A stretch of DNA of 64,000 nucleotides from Streptomyces sp. NBC_01214 (GTDB lineage: Bacteria; Actinomycetota; Actinomycetes; Streptomycetales; Streptomycetaceae): the NCBI RefSeq assembly GCF_026340975.1, contig NZ_JAPEOS010000002.1, positions 1,258,501 to 1,322,500 on the forward strand, read 5' to 3'. The notes beneath the pieces were generated by a model that was given only the letters and a program-made list of their open reading frames with translations, searched no databases and was not told the origin of the DNA. Positions 41,921 to 50,784 of this stretch are shown one piece after another (position 1 is the first letter of the stretch; every line of letters begins with the position of its first letter). The translations under genes and the position numbers were made by a program.

Positions 41921-42128
41921 AACGACTCCAACGGAAACGACGCTAGACCCATTCCGTTCAAATTTCAACATCTAGCCGGTGTGTCAGGGCATTTTGTGAA
42001 GGTCCCACAACGGGCGAGCACCCCGTCTGGCGGAGTCCCTACATCCACTGGGCGTACTGTGCGGGCCGGACAGCGGAAGTCTTCCGAGACTGTGAGAAAT
42101 GAACGGAGGTTTTTCATCGCGATCTTCG

Positions 42129-42134
42129 TAAGGT
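42129..42134 (+). promoter_or_regulatory. -10 box for leaderless accB
   Basis: TAAGGT with a 6-nt gap to the accB ATG; no ribosome site lies between. Confidence 0.4.
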
Positions 42135-42140
42135 CGGTAC

Positions 42141-43724
42141 ATGACCGTTGTGGACCAGACCCCGAGCGAGCCGACGGACGCCCGCGGGCGCGTGGCCGAG
42201 CTGCACTCCCTGCGCGAGCAGGCGAGGCGCGGCCCCAGCGACCGCGCGACCGAGACCCAGCACGCCAAGGGCAAGCTGACCGCCCGTGAGCGCATCGCGC
42301 TGCTGCTCGACGAAGGTTCCTTCCGGGAGGTCGAGCAGCTCCGCCGGCACCGGGCGACCGGGTTCGGCCTGGAGAACAAGAAGCCCTACACCGACGGTGT
42401 CATCACCGGCTGGGGCACGGTCGAGGGCCGCACGGTCTTCGTCTACGCGCACGACTTCCGCATCTTCGGCGGCGCCCTGGGCGAGGCCCACGCCACGAAG
42501 ATCCACAAGATCATGGACATGGCCATCGCGGCCGGTGCCCCGCTGGTCTCCCTGAACGACGGCGCCGGCGCCCGCATCCAGGAGGGCGTATCGGCGCTGG
42601 CCGGCTACGGCGGCATCTTCCAGCGCAACACCAAGGCCTCGGGCGTCATCCCGCAGATCTCGGTCATGCTGGGCCCCTGCGCCGGTGGCGCCGCGTACTC
42701 CCCGGCCCTCACGGACTTCGTGTTCATGGTCCGGGAGACCTCGCAGATGTTCATCACCGGCCCGGACGTGGTCCGCGCGGTGACCGGCGAGGAGATCACC
42801 CAGAACGGCCTCGGCGGCGCCGACGTGCACGCCGAGACCTCCGGCGTCGCGCACTTCGCGTACGACGACGAGGAGACCTGCATCTCCGAGGTCCGGTACC
42901 TCATCTCGATGCTGCCCTCCAACAACCGCGAGAACCCGCCCGTCCACGAGACGAGCGACCCGGCCGACCGCCGCAGCGAGGTCCTGCTGGACCTGGTGCC
43001 CGCCGACGGCAACCGCCCGTACGACATGCTCAAGGTCATCGAGGAGCTCGTCGACGAAGGCGACGTCCTGGAGGTCCACGAGCGCTGGGCCCGCAACATC
43101 ATCTGCGCCCTGGCCCGGATGAACGGCCAGGTCGTCGGCATCGTCGCCAACCAGCCCGGCCACCTCGCCGGTGTCCTGGACATCGAGGCCTCCGAGAAGG
43201 CCGCGCGCTTCGTCCAGATGTGCGACGCCTTCAACATCCCGATCATCACCCTGCTGGACGTCCCCGGCTTCCTGCCGGGCGTCGACCAGGAGCACGGCGG
43301 CATCATCCGCCACGGCGCCAAGCTGCTGTACGCGTACTGCAACGCCACCGTCCCGCGGATCTCGCTGATCCTGCGCAAGGCCTACGGCGGCGCGTACATC
43401 GTCATGGACTCCCAGTCCATCGGCGCCGACATCACCTACGCCTGGCCGACCAACGAGATCGCCGTCATGGGCGCCGAGGGCGCGGCCAACGTCATCTTCC
43501 GCAAGCAGATCGCGGACGCCGAGGACCCCGAGGCCATGCGCGTGCGCATGGTCAAGGAGTACAAGGCCGAACTGATGCACCCGTACTACGCGGCCGAGCG
43601 CGGCCTCGTCGACGACGTCATCGACCCCGCCGAGACCCGCGAGGTGCTCGTCAGCGCCCTCGCGATGCTCCGCAACAAGCACGCCGATCTGCCGTCCCGC
43701 AAGCACGGCAACCCGCCGCAGTAA
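42141..43724 (+). CDS. accB: Acyl-CoA carboxylase beta (carboxyltransferase) subunit
   Basis: Transfers CO2 from biotin on the separate alpha subunit to acetyl- or propionyl-CoA, giving malonyl- or methylmalonyl-CoA for fatty acid and polyketide synthesis. Length is 527 aa. Seen: LVSLNDGAGARIQEGV, GPCAGGAAYSPALTDFVFM (first oxyanion hole), FLPGVDQEHGGIIRHGAKLLYAY and GGAYIVMDSQSIGAD (second). It is followed by the small epsilon subunit, as in the S. coelicolor acetyl-CoA carboxylase pair. The biotin subunit is not in this window. Confidence 0.95.
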   Translation: MTVVDQTPSEPTDARGRVAELHSLREQARRGPSDRATETQHAKGKLTARERIALLLDEGSFREVEQLRRHRATGFGLENKKPYTDGVITGWGTVEGRTVFVYAHDFRIFGGALGEAHATKIHKIMDMAIAAGAPLVSLNDGAGARIQEGVSALAGYGGIFQRNTKASGVIPQISVMLGPCAGGAAYSPALTDFVFMVRETSQMFITGPDVVRAVTGEEITQNGLGGADVHAETSGVAHFAYDDEETCISEVRYLISMLPSNNRENPPVHETSDPADRRSEVLLDLVPADGNRPYDMLKVIEELVDEGDVLEVHERWARNIICALARMNGQVVGIVANQPGHLAGVLDIEASEKAARFVQMCDAFNIPIITLLDVPGFLPGVDQEHGGIIRHGAKLLYAYCNATVPRISLILRKAYGGAYIVMDSQSIGADITYAWPTNEIAVMGAEGAANVIFRKQIADAEDPEAMRVRMVKEYKAELMHPYYAAERGLVDDVIDPAETREVLVSALAMLRNKHADLPSRKHGNPPQ

Positions 43725-43747
43725 CCGCGAAGGAGACCTGCCACCAC

Positions 43748-43948
43748 ATGAGCACCGCCACCGACACCCTGCTGCGCGTCGAAAAGGGCAACGCCCGGCC
43801 CGAGGAGCTGGCCGCGATCACCGCGATCCTGCTCGCCCGCGCGGCCTCCACGCCCGAGGAGACCCCGGCGCGCGTGCCCGGCCAGGCCGGCTGGCGCCGC
43901 CTGGAGCGCACGCCCGGCTTCCGCGCCCCGCACAGCTGGCAGGGCTGA
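43748..43948 (+). CDS. accE: Acyl-CoA carboxylase epsilon subunit
   Basis: 66-aa actinobacterial epsilon subunit that stabilises and activates the carboxylase complex. Seen: LLRVEKGNARPEELAAITAIL with the family's basic C-terminus ending PGFRAPHSWQG. AAGGAG lies 12 nt before the ATG. It starts 23 nt after accB, the normal operon partner. A strong terminator follows. Confidence 0.9.
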   Translation: MSTATDTLLRVEKGNARPEELAAITAILLARAASTPEETPARVPGQAGWRRLERTPGFRAPHSWQG

Positions 43949-43961
43949 GTTCCCGAGCCCA

Positions 43962-43996
43962 GAAGGCCCCGCACCCGTCCAGGGTGTGGGGCCTTC
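43962..43996 (+). terminator. Terminator after accBE
   Basis: A 15-bp stem with one G-U pair (GAAGGCCCCGCACCC with GGGTGTGGGGCCTTC), 5-nt loop, 13 nt after accE. Confidence 0.8.
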
Positions 43997-44087
43997 CTCG
44001 TACCACCGTCGAGGACGCCGCACGCGCGGGGCCCCTGGGTCGACGGGGAGACCGGAAAGCCGTCGCGTGCCCCCGCCCCCATGGCGA

Positions 44088-44117
44088 AGGCCCCCGCGTC
44101 GTGTGACACAGGGGCCT
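44088..44117 (-). terminator. Hairpin at the end of the second conservon operon
   Basis: AGGCCCC and GGGGCCT arms with an inner partial stem, 19 nt beyond the GTPase stop, read on the minus strand. Confidence 0.5.
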
Positions 44118-44136
44118 ATCGGGTGTGGCAGGGCTG

Positions 44137-44724
44137 CTACCGCAGGCGCGCCATCAGCGCGTGCTCGACGAGCGTGATGAGCGCGCTCTTGGCGTCCGCG
44201 CGGTGGCGGGCGTCGGTGGTGATGATCGGGGCGTCCGGGCCGATCTGCAGGGCCTCGCGGACTTCCTCCGGGGTGTAGGCCTGGTTCCCGTCGAAGCCGT
44301 TGAGGGCCACGACGAACGGCAGGCCGCTGTTCTCGAAGTAGTCGACCGCCGGGAAGCAGTCGGCGAGGCGGCGCGTGTCCACGAGCACGACGGCGCCGAT
44401 GGCGCCGCGGACGAGGTCGTCCCACATGAACCAGAAGCGGTCCTGGCCCGGGGTACCGAAGAGGTACAGGATCAGGTCCTGGTCGAGCGTGATGCGGCCG
44501 AAGTCCATGGCGACCGTGGTGGTCGTCTTGTCACCGGTGTGGGTGAGGTCGTCGATCCCGGCCGAGGCACTGGTCATCACGGCTTCGGTGCGCAGCGGGT
44601 TGATCTCGGAGACCGCGCCGACGAACGTGGTCTTGCCCACGCCGAAGCCGCCCGCCACCACGATCTTCGCGGAGGTGGTGGAGCGAGCAGGAGCCGCTCC
44701 GCCGTTAGAGCTTGCGAAGTCCAC
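44137..44724 (-). CDS. cvnD2: Conservon GTPase CvnD
   Basis: Small Ras-like GTPase of 195 aa ending the conservon. Seen: P-loop GGFGVGKTT, switch region around TTTTVAMDFG, G3-like LFGTPGQDRF and a G4 position reading ALNGFD instead of NKxD. The GTG start overlaps the cvnC stop by 20 nt. It is nearly identical to the GTPase of the neighbouring conservon. In S. coelicolor, conservon proteins associate at the membrane like a G-protein-coupled sensor; its output here is unknown. Confidence 0.93.
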   Translation of the reverse strand: MDFASSNGGAAPARSTTSAKIVVAGGFGVGKTTFVGAVSEINPLRTEAVMTSASAGIDDLTHTGDKTTTTVAMDFGRITLDQDLILYLFGTPGQDRFWFMWDDLVRGAIGAVVLVDTRRLADCFPAVDYFENSGLPFVVALNGFDGNQAYTPEEVREALQIGPDAPIITTDARHRADAKSALITLVEHALMARLR

Positions 44725-45259
44725 TGAGCACCCTTTCGAGCAGTGTCACGTCTGGCTGGCCACCGGCAGACTCGTCGCCGCCGGGCTGGTGAATGGCGAC
44801 AAGGCCCGCCTCCGCCAGGTCGGCGACGAGGATGCGGGCGACACCAAGAGGAATGGAGAGAAGTGCCGAGATCTCCGCGACGGATTTGATCTCCTGGCAC
44901 AGGCGGCAGATGCGCTGGTGCTCGGGCAACTGCCCTTGCAGACGCGCGGGATCCGCCGTGGTACTGACCAGCGCCTCGATGGCGAGCTGGTAGCGCGGCC
45001 GAGTACGGCCGCCGGTCATCGCGTACGGACGCACCAGCGGGTTGTGGGCCTTCGGCGCCGGCTGCCGCGCGGCGCGCGGAGGCTGTTGCTGAGGCATCTG
45101 GTACTGGGGCTGCTGGGGCTGTCCGTACGGCTGCTGCTGGTAGGGGTTCTGCTCCGGCACGGGCCGGCTCGGCGCCGAGGGAAAGTTGAAGCGGTTCTGG
45201 TCGTGCCCACCCTGCGGCTGCTGCGCGCCGCCATAAGGATGTCCTCCGGGTGTTGTCAC
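44705..45259 (-). CDS. cvnC2: Conservon DUF742 protein CvnC
   Basis: 184 aa. Residues 1-75 are a low-complexity Gln/Pro/Tyr-rich tail (PYQQQPYGQPQQPQYQ); the rest is the DUF742 winged-helix-like domain (LVRPYAMTGGRTRPRYQLAI, LLSIPLGVARILVADLAEAG). The start is the GTG behind AGGAGGAAAC. The Gln-rich extension is missing from the paralogue at 49818. Third gene of the operon, between the roadblock protein and the GTPase. Confidence 0.92.
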   Translation of the reverse strand: MTTPGGHPYGGAQQPQGGHDQNRFNFPSAPSRPVPEQNPYQQQPYGQPQQPQYQMPQQQPPRAARQPAPKAHNPLVRPYAMTGGRTRPRYQLAIEALVSTTADPARLQGQLPEHQRICRLCQEIKSVAEISALLSIPLGVARILVADLAEAGLVAIHQPGGDESAGGQPDVTLLERVLSGLRKL

Positions 45260-45352
45260 GTTTCCTCCTCCGACTCCAAGAACGCAGTACTCCCTGTGGA
45301 ACCGCGCCACCGCACCCTATGGTGCGATGGCGCGAAACGCACTGCCTGTCTG

Positions 45353-45775
45353 CTAGTTGAGAAGACTTCCTTGCAGCTCGGCACGCAGATCCGGAGTGAG
45401 GACACTGCCCGCGCGATCCACCAGAAGAGCCATCTCGTAGCCCACGAGGCCGATGTCGCACTCCGGGTGCGCGAGCACCGCGAGGGACGATCCGTCCGAG
45501 ACGGACATGAGGAAGAGGAACCCCCGGTCCATCTCGACCACGGTCTGGTTGACGGCGCCACCCTCGAAGATGCGAGAGGCACCGGCGGTCAGCGAGGTCA
45601 GTCCGGAGGCCACGGCCGCCAGCTGATCGGCGCGGTCGCGCGGGAACCCGTCGGACATCGCCAGAAGAAGGCCGTCGGCGGAGACCACCACCGTGTGGGA
45701 CACCCCGGGGGTGTTGTCCACGAAGTTGGTGATCAACCAGTTCAGGTTCTGTGCCGCCTGGCTCATCGGGCTCAC
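45353..45775 (-). CDS. cvnB2: Conservon roadblock/LC7 protein CvnB
   Basis: 140-aa roadblock-type protein, expected to regulate the conservon GTPase. Seen: MSQAAQNLNWLITNFVDNTPGV, VVVSADGLLLAMSDGFP and FLMSVSDGSSLAVLAHPECD. I placed the start at GTG 45775 (VSPMSQ...), 7 nt after AGGAG at the end of cvnA; the ATG three codons later is too far from it. The parallel TTG start in the other conservon supports this. Nearly identical to the paralogue. Confidence 0.9.
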   Translation of the reverse strand: MSPMSQAAQNLNWLITNFVDNTPGVSHTVVVSADGLLLAMSDGFPRDRADQLAAVASGLTSLTAGASRIFEGGAVNQTVVEMDRGFLFLMSVSDGSSLAVLAHPECDIGLVGYEMALLVDRAGSVLTPDLRAELQGSLLN

Positions 45776-45776
45776 A

Positions 45777-48700
45777 CTAACGCTCCTGGTCATAGCTGTT
45801 ACTTGACTGCTCAGAACCCGCGCTGCGTCCCTGCTGGACACCGCGCCGCAGGTTGCTCAACCTGCCGCGGACGTCCTCCGGAGCGCGGGAGACCTGGGGG
45901 CCGCCCTGCGGGGTCGTCTCCGCTGCACCCTCGACCAGGTTGGCCTTGGGTACGCGCCGAGGGAGACCGGACGGGGTGATCCCGCCCGCCTTCGGCTCAC
46001 GGAGCTTTCCGGCCTGCTGCCAGCGTTCGTCGTTGCGCGAACGCCAGGCAGCGGTGCCTTCAGTTCCCTCCGGCGCCTGCTCCGTTTCGGCGGGCTGCTG
46101 CTGACGCGGCGACCGCTGTTCGAAGAGGGATCCGGTGGACTCCGCTTGCTGCTTCCCGGACGGCCACTGCTGCTGGCTGCCGCGTCGCGGCAGGCCCGCT
46201 CCGGTCATCGCGTGACCGGTGTCGGCAGCGGCACCCGGACGGTCGAAGCCTACGCGCTCCGGAGCCGGTTCGGGGACGGCCTGGGATTCCGATTCAGTCC
46301 CGTAATCCTGCTGGTAGGCAGCCGGATACGTGTTCTGTTCGGGCCATTCGGCCTGTCCCTGCTGGGCTTCGAAGCCATTGTCGTAGCCCTGGGTGGCCGG
46401 CTGCTGGTCCGGGTAACCGTCTTCCGTATAGCCGTAGTCCTGCTGCGGGTACGCCTCGTAGCCCTGCTGTGCCTGCTGTGCCTCGTAGGAGGTGTCGTAG
46501 GCCTGCTCGGACTGCTGCTCGTAGCCCTGGTACTCCTGGTACCCGTGCTCCGGCTGAGGTTCCGGATAGTCCTGGGCGGGGTACTGCTGCTGTTCCTGCG
46601 GGTAACCCACCTGGGCCGCCAGAGCGGCCCTCCGCTCCTGCTGCCCCAGGGACCGGCCGACAGGGTCGGCGGCGGTGCCGTCGGAGCCCTGCTGGTCGTA
46701 CCGCGAGTCGTCGAAGCCGAGCTCGGCGGCGGTGCGCAGCGGGGGAGCCAGCTGGGCCTGCTGCTCCGGGATGATCTGCGAGACCGTGAAGTCGTCGTCC
46801 GGAATGCCCTCGCCACCGCCACCGTGGGTGATGGCGTCGGGGAGCATGACCAGCGAGGTGGTACCGGCAGCCTCGCCCGAGGGGCGCAGCTGGACACGGA
46901 TGCTGTGGCGGTCCGCCAGCCGGCCGACCACGAACAGACCCATGCGCTGCGAGATCGCGGCGTCCACGGTCGGCGGGTTGGCCAGCTTGTGGTTGATGTC
47001 CGCGAAGTCCTCGGCGGTGAGGCCGATGCCCTTGTCGTGGATCTCGACCATCACGCGGCCGTCGGGCAGACGCGTGGCGTTGACGCGGACCTTGGTCTGC
47101 GGGGAGGAGAACGTGGTGGCGTTCTCCAGGAGCTCGGCGAGCAGGTGCACGAGGTCGGTCACGGCCTGGCCGTGGATCTCGGCCTCCGAGACGCCGGAGA
47201 GCTCGATGCGCTCGTACTGCTCCACCTCGGAGGAGGCGGCGCGCAGCACGTCGACGAGCGGGACCGGTTGGTCCCAGCGGCGGCCCGGCTCCTCGCCCGC
47301 GAGGATGAGGAGGTTCTCGCCGTTGCGGCGCATGCGGGTGGCCAGGTGGTCCAGGCGGAAGAGGTTCTCCAGCTGGTCCGGGTCGGCCTCGTTGTTCTCC
47401 AGGTCGGTGATGAGGGTCAGCTGGCCCTCGATCAGCGACTGGTTGCGCATGGAGAGGTTGGTGAAGATCGCGTTGACGTTCCCTCGCAGGAGGGCCTGCT
47501 CGGCCGCGAGCCGTACCGCTTCCCGGTGGACCTGGTCGAAGGCGCGGGCGACCTCGCCGATCTCGTCCTGGGAGTCGATGGGGATCGGGAGGACACGGGT
47601 GTCCACCTTGCCGGGATCGGTGCGCGAGAGCTGGTCGACGAGCATCGGCAGGCGCTGCTCGGCGATGTCGAAGGCGGCGGTGCGCAGGCGGGCCATCGCG
47701 CGGCCCATCTGGCGGGCCATCATGCCGGCGAGGATGAAGGCGGCGAGCAGGGCCACGACCACGATGGCGCCGTTGACGATCGCGTCGGTGCGGGCCTCGT
47801 CGGAGACCGCGACGGCGTCCTTGACGGCCTTGTCGAGGAGTTCCTTCTCGACCTCGTCGTAACCGTCGAACTTCGCGGTGGCGGCGGCCTGCCAGAACGC
47901 GGGGGTCGCCCCGGTCTCGGCGAGCTTCTTCTTGCTCTCGCTGTTGGCGATCGCATCGGTCATGCCGACGAGCGCGGAGTCGCCGATCGTGGGAGGGGGC
48001 GTGAAGCGGACACCGGCCTGCTCGGCCTGGTGCTTCGCGTCGGCGATCTTGGCCTTGCCCTCTTCGGACTTCTTGGCCATGACCGCCTTGAGGCGGTTCA
48101 CGTCGTCCTCGGTACCCGCCGCGACGTACTCGCCGATGGCGATCTCTTCGAGGTAGGCGTAGGAGGAGAAGGCGACGAGCTGAGCCTTGCGGGTGTTCTC
48201 GTCGGCGCTCGGGCGCACCAGCAGGTGCGTACCGACGGCGCGCTGCAGCGAGTTCGCCGCCTTGGCCAGCTGGATCGCGTAGACCATGCGGCCGTACGAG
48301 GTCACGTTGCCGGTGCCGAGACCGAGCTCGTTCGCGAACTGCATGAGGTAGTGCTGGACCAGCACGTAGCCCTCTTCGGTCGGGATGGGCCCGGCCGTCT
48401 TGGGCAGTTCCTTCTTGGGGCTCTCGATGGCCGCCTGGTACGCCTTGTCGCGCACGGCGTCCAGCTTGGGCTCCTCCGCGCGGAAGAGGTCCAGGCGTCG
48501 CTCCAGGCCGAGGTTCTTCGGCATGTCCTGGACGGCCTTGTCGAACTTCTCCTTGGCCGCGGTGGTGTCCTCGTAGGCCTTGAGGACCTTCGGGTCCTTC
48601 GTCTGGCCGTTCAGGAGGGGCTCGGCGGTCAGGTCACGCTCGTTGAGCAGTGCCTGGCTGTAGCCCGAGGCCGCCTGGACGACCGTGGCTATCTTCTCGG

Positions 48701-48959
48701 CGTCCTTGGCCTCGTTCCAGGTGTCGATGGAGCCCTTCACCTGGAAGCCGCCCATGACCAGGCCCACGAGGGCCGGCACGAGCAGGATGGCGTTCAGACG
48801 GGTCGGCACACGCCAGTTGCGGGGCGAGAACCTGCTGCTGCTCCCGCTGCTCACGGGCGGGTCCACGGGCACGTCGACGGGCGACGCGGCCGCTCGCGGC
48901 GGCGGGGTGAAGTTGCCGCGCGCGGGTTCATCCGCGGGGCTTGCGATGCTTCGCCTCAC
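45777..48959 (-). CDS. cvnA2: Conservon sensor-kinase-like protein CvnA
   Basis: 1060-aa membrane protein: an N-terminal membrane segment near residues 55-75, an extracellular nitrate/nitrite-sensing-type helical domain, a second membrane segment near 395-420, HAMP, and a GHKL ATPase domain with LENATTFSSPQTK, EIHDKGIGL and GLFVVGRLADRHSI. There is no clear phospho-accepting His box. The last 350 residues are low complexity, rich in Gln, Tyr and Gly (EAYPQQDYGYTEDGYPDQQ). The GTG start follows GAGAGG. First gene of the operon. Confidence 0.93.
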   Translation of the reverse strand: MRRSIASPADEPARGNFTPPPRAAASPVDVPVDPPVSSGSSSRFSPRNWRVPTRLNAILLVPALVGLVMGGFQVKGSIDTWNEAKDAEKIATVVQAASGYSQALLNERDLTAEPLLNGQTKDPKVLKAYEDTTAAKEKFDKAVQDMPKNLGLERRLDLFRAEEPKLDAVRDKAYQAAIESPKKELPKTAGPIPTEEGYVLVQHYLMQFANELGLGTGNVTSYGRMVYAIQLAKAANSLQRAVGTHLLVRPSADENTRKAQLVAFSSYAYLEEIAIGEYVAAGTEDDVNRLKAVMAKKSEEGKAKIADAKHQAEQAGVRFTPPPTIGDSALVGMTDAIANSESKKKLAETGATPAFWQAAATAKFDGYDEVEKELLDKAVKDAVAVSDEARTDAIVNGAIVVVALLAAFILAGMMARQMGRAMARLRTAAFDIAEQRLPMLVDQLSRTDPGKVDTRVLPIPIDSQDEIGEVARAFDQVHREAVRLAAEQALLRGNVNAIFTNLSMRNQSLIEGQLTLITDLENNEADPDQLENLFRLDHLATRMRRNGENLLILAGEEPGRRWDQPVPLVDVLRAASSEVEQYERIELSGVSEAEIHGQAVTDLVHLLAELLENATTFSSPQTKVRVNATRLPDGRVMVEIHDKGIGLTAEDFADINHKLANPPTVDAAISQRMGLFVVGRLADRHSIRVQLRPSGEAAGTTSLVMLPDAITHGGGGEGIPDDDFTVSQIIPEQQAQLAPPLRTAAELGFDDSRYDQQGSDGTAADPVGRSLGQQERRAALAAQVGYPQEQQQYPAQDYPEPQPEHGYQEYQGYEQQSEQAYDTSYEAQQAQQGYEAYPQQDYGYTEDGYPDQQPATQGYDNGFEAQQGQAEWPEQNTYPAAYQQDYGTESESQAVPEPAPERVGFDRPGAAADTGHAMTGAGLPRRGSQQQWPSGKQQAESTGSLFEQRSPRQQQPAETEQAPEGTEGTAAWRSRNDERWQQAGKLREPKAGGITPSGLPRRVPKANLVEGAAETTPQGGPQVSRAPEDVRGRLSNLRRGVQQGRSAGSEQSSNSYDQER

Positions 48960-49000
48960 TCGACCAACAACCTCTCGGCGGTGCTACTAGCTAGTTCGTT

Positions 49001-49012
49001 GAATTCCAGCAC
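49001..49012 (-). promoter_or_regulatory. Shared upstream element of cvnA2
   Basis: GTGCTGGAATTC on the minus strand, 41 nt before the cvnA2 start. The identical 12 bases occur before cvnA1 at 54571-54582. It is unusually AT-containing for this genome and is a candidate common promoter or regulator site. Confidence 0.5.
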
Positions 49013-49193
49013 GGTTAACGGCCGTGTTCCAAACAGTTGAAACCGGCCGCACCCAGAAGCTTATGCCCTACATAAACCGGACATAAAGAGCGTCCTGCGG
49101 CAAAAGCGGGGGCAGTTGTGCGCGCAGTGGTACCAGACGACCGCACCCCGTTGCCAAGTGGCCGTAATTCTCTGTCGAAACGTTATGAACGAC

Positions 49194-49229
49194 AGGGGCG
49201 GGCCGTGTCGTAAGACACAGCCCGCCCCT
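49194..49229 (-). terminator. Terminator of the first conservon operon
   Basis: AGGGGCGGGC and GCCCGCCCCT arms, with an inner GTGTC/GACAC stem and GTAA loop, about 24 nt past the cvnD1 stop on the minus strand. Confidence 0.75.
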
Positions 49230-49252
49230 CCCGCGCGACAACTGAAACCGTG

Positions 49253-49837
49253 TTACTTGAGCCGTGCCATCAGCGCGTGCTCGACGAGCGTGATGAGCGC
49301 GCTCTTGGCGTCCGCGCGGTGGCGGGCGTCGGTGGTGATGATCGGAGCACCGGGGCCGATCTGCAGGGCCTCGCGGACTTCCTCCGGCGTGTAGGGCTGG
49401 TGCCCCTCGAAGCCGTTGAGGGCCACGACGAACGGCAGGCCGCTGTTCTCGAAGTAGTCGACCGCCGGGAAGCAGTCGGCGAGGCGGCGCGTGTCCACGA
49501 GCACGATCGCGCCGATGGCGCCGCGGACGAGGTCGTCCCACATGAACCAGAAGCGGTCCTGGCCCGGGGTACCGAAGAGGTACAGGATCAGGTCCTGGTC
49601 GAGCGTGATGCGGCCGAAGTCCATGGCGACCGTGGTGGTCGTCTTGTCACCGGTGTGGGTGAGGTCGTCGATCCCGGCCGAGGCACTGGTCATCACGGCT
49701 TCGGTGCGCAGCGGGTTGATCTCCGACACGGCTCCGACGAACGTGGTCTTGCCCACGCCGAACCCGCCCGCCACCACGATCTTCGCGGAGGTGGTGGAGC
49801 GAGCAGGAGCCGCTCCGCTAGATGTTCCGAAGGCCAC
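49253..49837 (-). CDS. cvnD1: Conservon GTPase CvnD
   Basis: 194-aa Ras-like GTPase. P-loop GGFGVGKTT, G3-like LFGTPGQDRF, G4 position ALNGFE. The GTG start overlaps cvnC by 20 nt, the same overlap as in the neighbouring conservon. By eye it differs from that GTPase at only about six residues after position 10, and a 215-nt DNA run is identical, suggesting recent homogenisation. Confidence 0.93.
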   Translation of the reverse strand: MAFGTSSGAAPARSTTSAKIVVAGGFGVGKTTFVGAVSEINPLRTEAVMTSASAGIDDLTHTGDKTTTTVAMDFGRITLDQDLILYLFGTPGQDRFWFMWDDLVRGAIGAIVLVDTRRLADCFPAVDYFENSGLPFVVALNGFEGHQPYTPEEVREALQIGPGAPIITTDARHRADAKSALITLVEHALMARLK

Positions 49838-50210
49838 TGAGCACCCTTTCGAGCAGCGTTACATCCGGCGTGCCGCCGGCCTCTCCATTGCCCGGCTGGT
49901 GGATGGCCACCATTCCGGCCTCCGCCAGGTCGGCGACGAGGATCCGGGCGACACCGAGCGGCATCGACAGCAGTGCGGAGACCTCGGCGACCGACTTGAC
50001 CTCGCGGCACAGGGTGCAGATGCGCTGGTGCTCGGGGAGCAGGCCGGACAGGTGCATCGGATCGGCGGTGGTGCTGACCAGCGCCTCGATGGCGAGCTGG
50101 TAGCGGGGCCGGGTCCGGCCGCCGGTCATCGCGTACGGACGCACCAGCGGCTGATCGCCTTCCGAGTACGAGTCTCCGTACGAATCGGAGTAGGCGGGGG
50201 GCGGGGTCAT
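49818..50210 (-). CDS. cvnC1: Conservon DUF742 protein CvnC
   Basis: 130-aa DUF742 protein, lacking the Gln-rich tail of its paralogue; the N-terminus is a short Ser/Tyr/Asp stretch. Seen: LVRPYAMTGGRTRPRYQLAI, EHQRICTLCREVKSVAEVSALL and PLGVARILVADLAEAG. The ATG follows GGAGGATCA. It sits between the roadblock and GTPase genes. Confidence 0.93.
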   Translation of the reverse strand: MTPPPAYSDSYGDSYSEGDQPLVRPYAMTGGRTRPRYQLAIEALVSTTADPMHLSGLLPEHQRICTLCREVKSVAEVSALLSMPLGVARILVADLAEAGMVAIHQPGNGEAGGTPDVTLLERVLSGLRNI

Positions 50211-50361
50211 TGATCCTCCGGGCTGGACAGCAGTGGTCAGCGTGCCGTCTTACGGGGCGGCCGGTGGGGGGACGGGATGACGGCCTGGCGGGAGTACTGG
50301 ATTCCGGGGCGGGGCCCCGATCTCCCGGCCGGTAGTACCGTCCGGCCGGGAGAGTGGGAAG

Positions 50362-50784
50362 TCAGCCGAGCAGACTTCCCTGCAGTTCGGCGCGCAGGTC
50401 CGGGGTGAGGACACTGCCCGCGCGATCCACCAGAAGAGCCATCTCGTAGCCCACGAGGCCGATGTCGCACTCGGGGTGCGCCAGTACGGCCAACGAGGAT
50501 CCGTCCGAGACGGACATGAGGAAGAGGAATCCCCGGTCCATCTCGACCACGGTCTGGTTGACGGCGCCACCCTCGAAGATACGGGAGGCACCGGCGGTCA
50601 GCGAGGTCAGTCCGGAGGCCACGGCCGCCAGCTGATCGGCGCGGTCGCGGGGGAATCCTTCGGACATCGCCAGAAGGAGGCCGTCGGCGGAGACCACCAC
50701 CGTGTGGGACACCCCGGGGGTGTTGTCCACGAAGTTGGTGATCAACCAGTTCAGGTTCTGTGCCGCCTGGCTCATCGAACTCAA
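50362..50784 (-). CDS. cvnB1: Conservon roadblock/LC7 protein CvnB
   Basis: 140-aa roadblock protein, about two residues different from its paralogue. The start is a rare TTG placed 6 nt after AGGAG and directly following the cvnA1 stop; the ATG three codons on is 15 nt from the ribosome site. Expected to bind and regulate CvnD1. A 151-nt gap follows before cvnC1. Confidence 0.9.
   Translation of the reverse strand: MSSMSQAAQNLNWLITNFVDNTPGVSHTVVVSADGLLLAMSEGFPRDRADQLAAVASGLTSLTAGASRIFEGGAVNQTVVEMDRGFLFLMSVSDGSSLAVLAHPECDIGLVGYEMALLVDRAGSVLTPDLRAELQGSLLG

Noticed and set aside
46146..49040. Plus-strand open frame of 964 codons opposite cvnA2
   Set aside because: A shadow of the high-GC coding strand: low-complexity Arg/Gly/Leu product, no family, and cvnA2 is clearly the gene.
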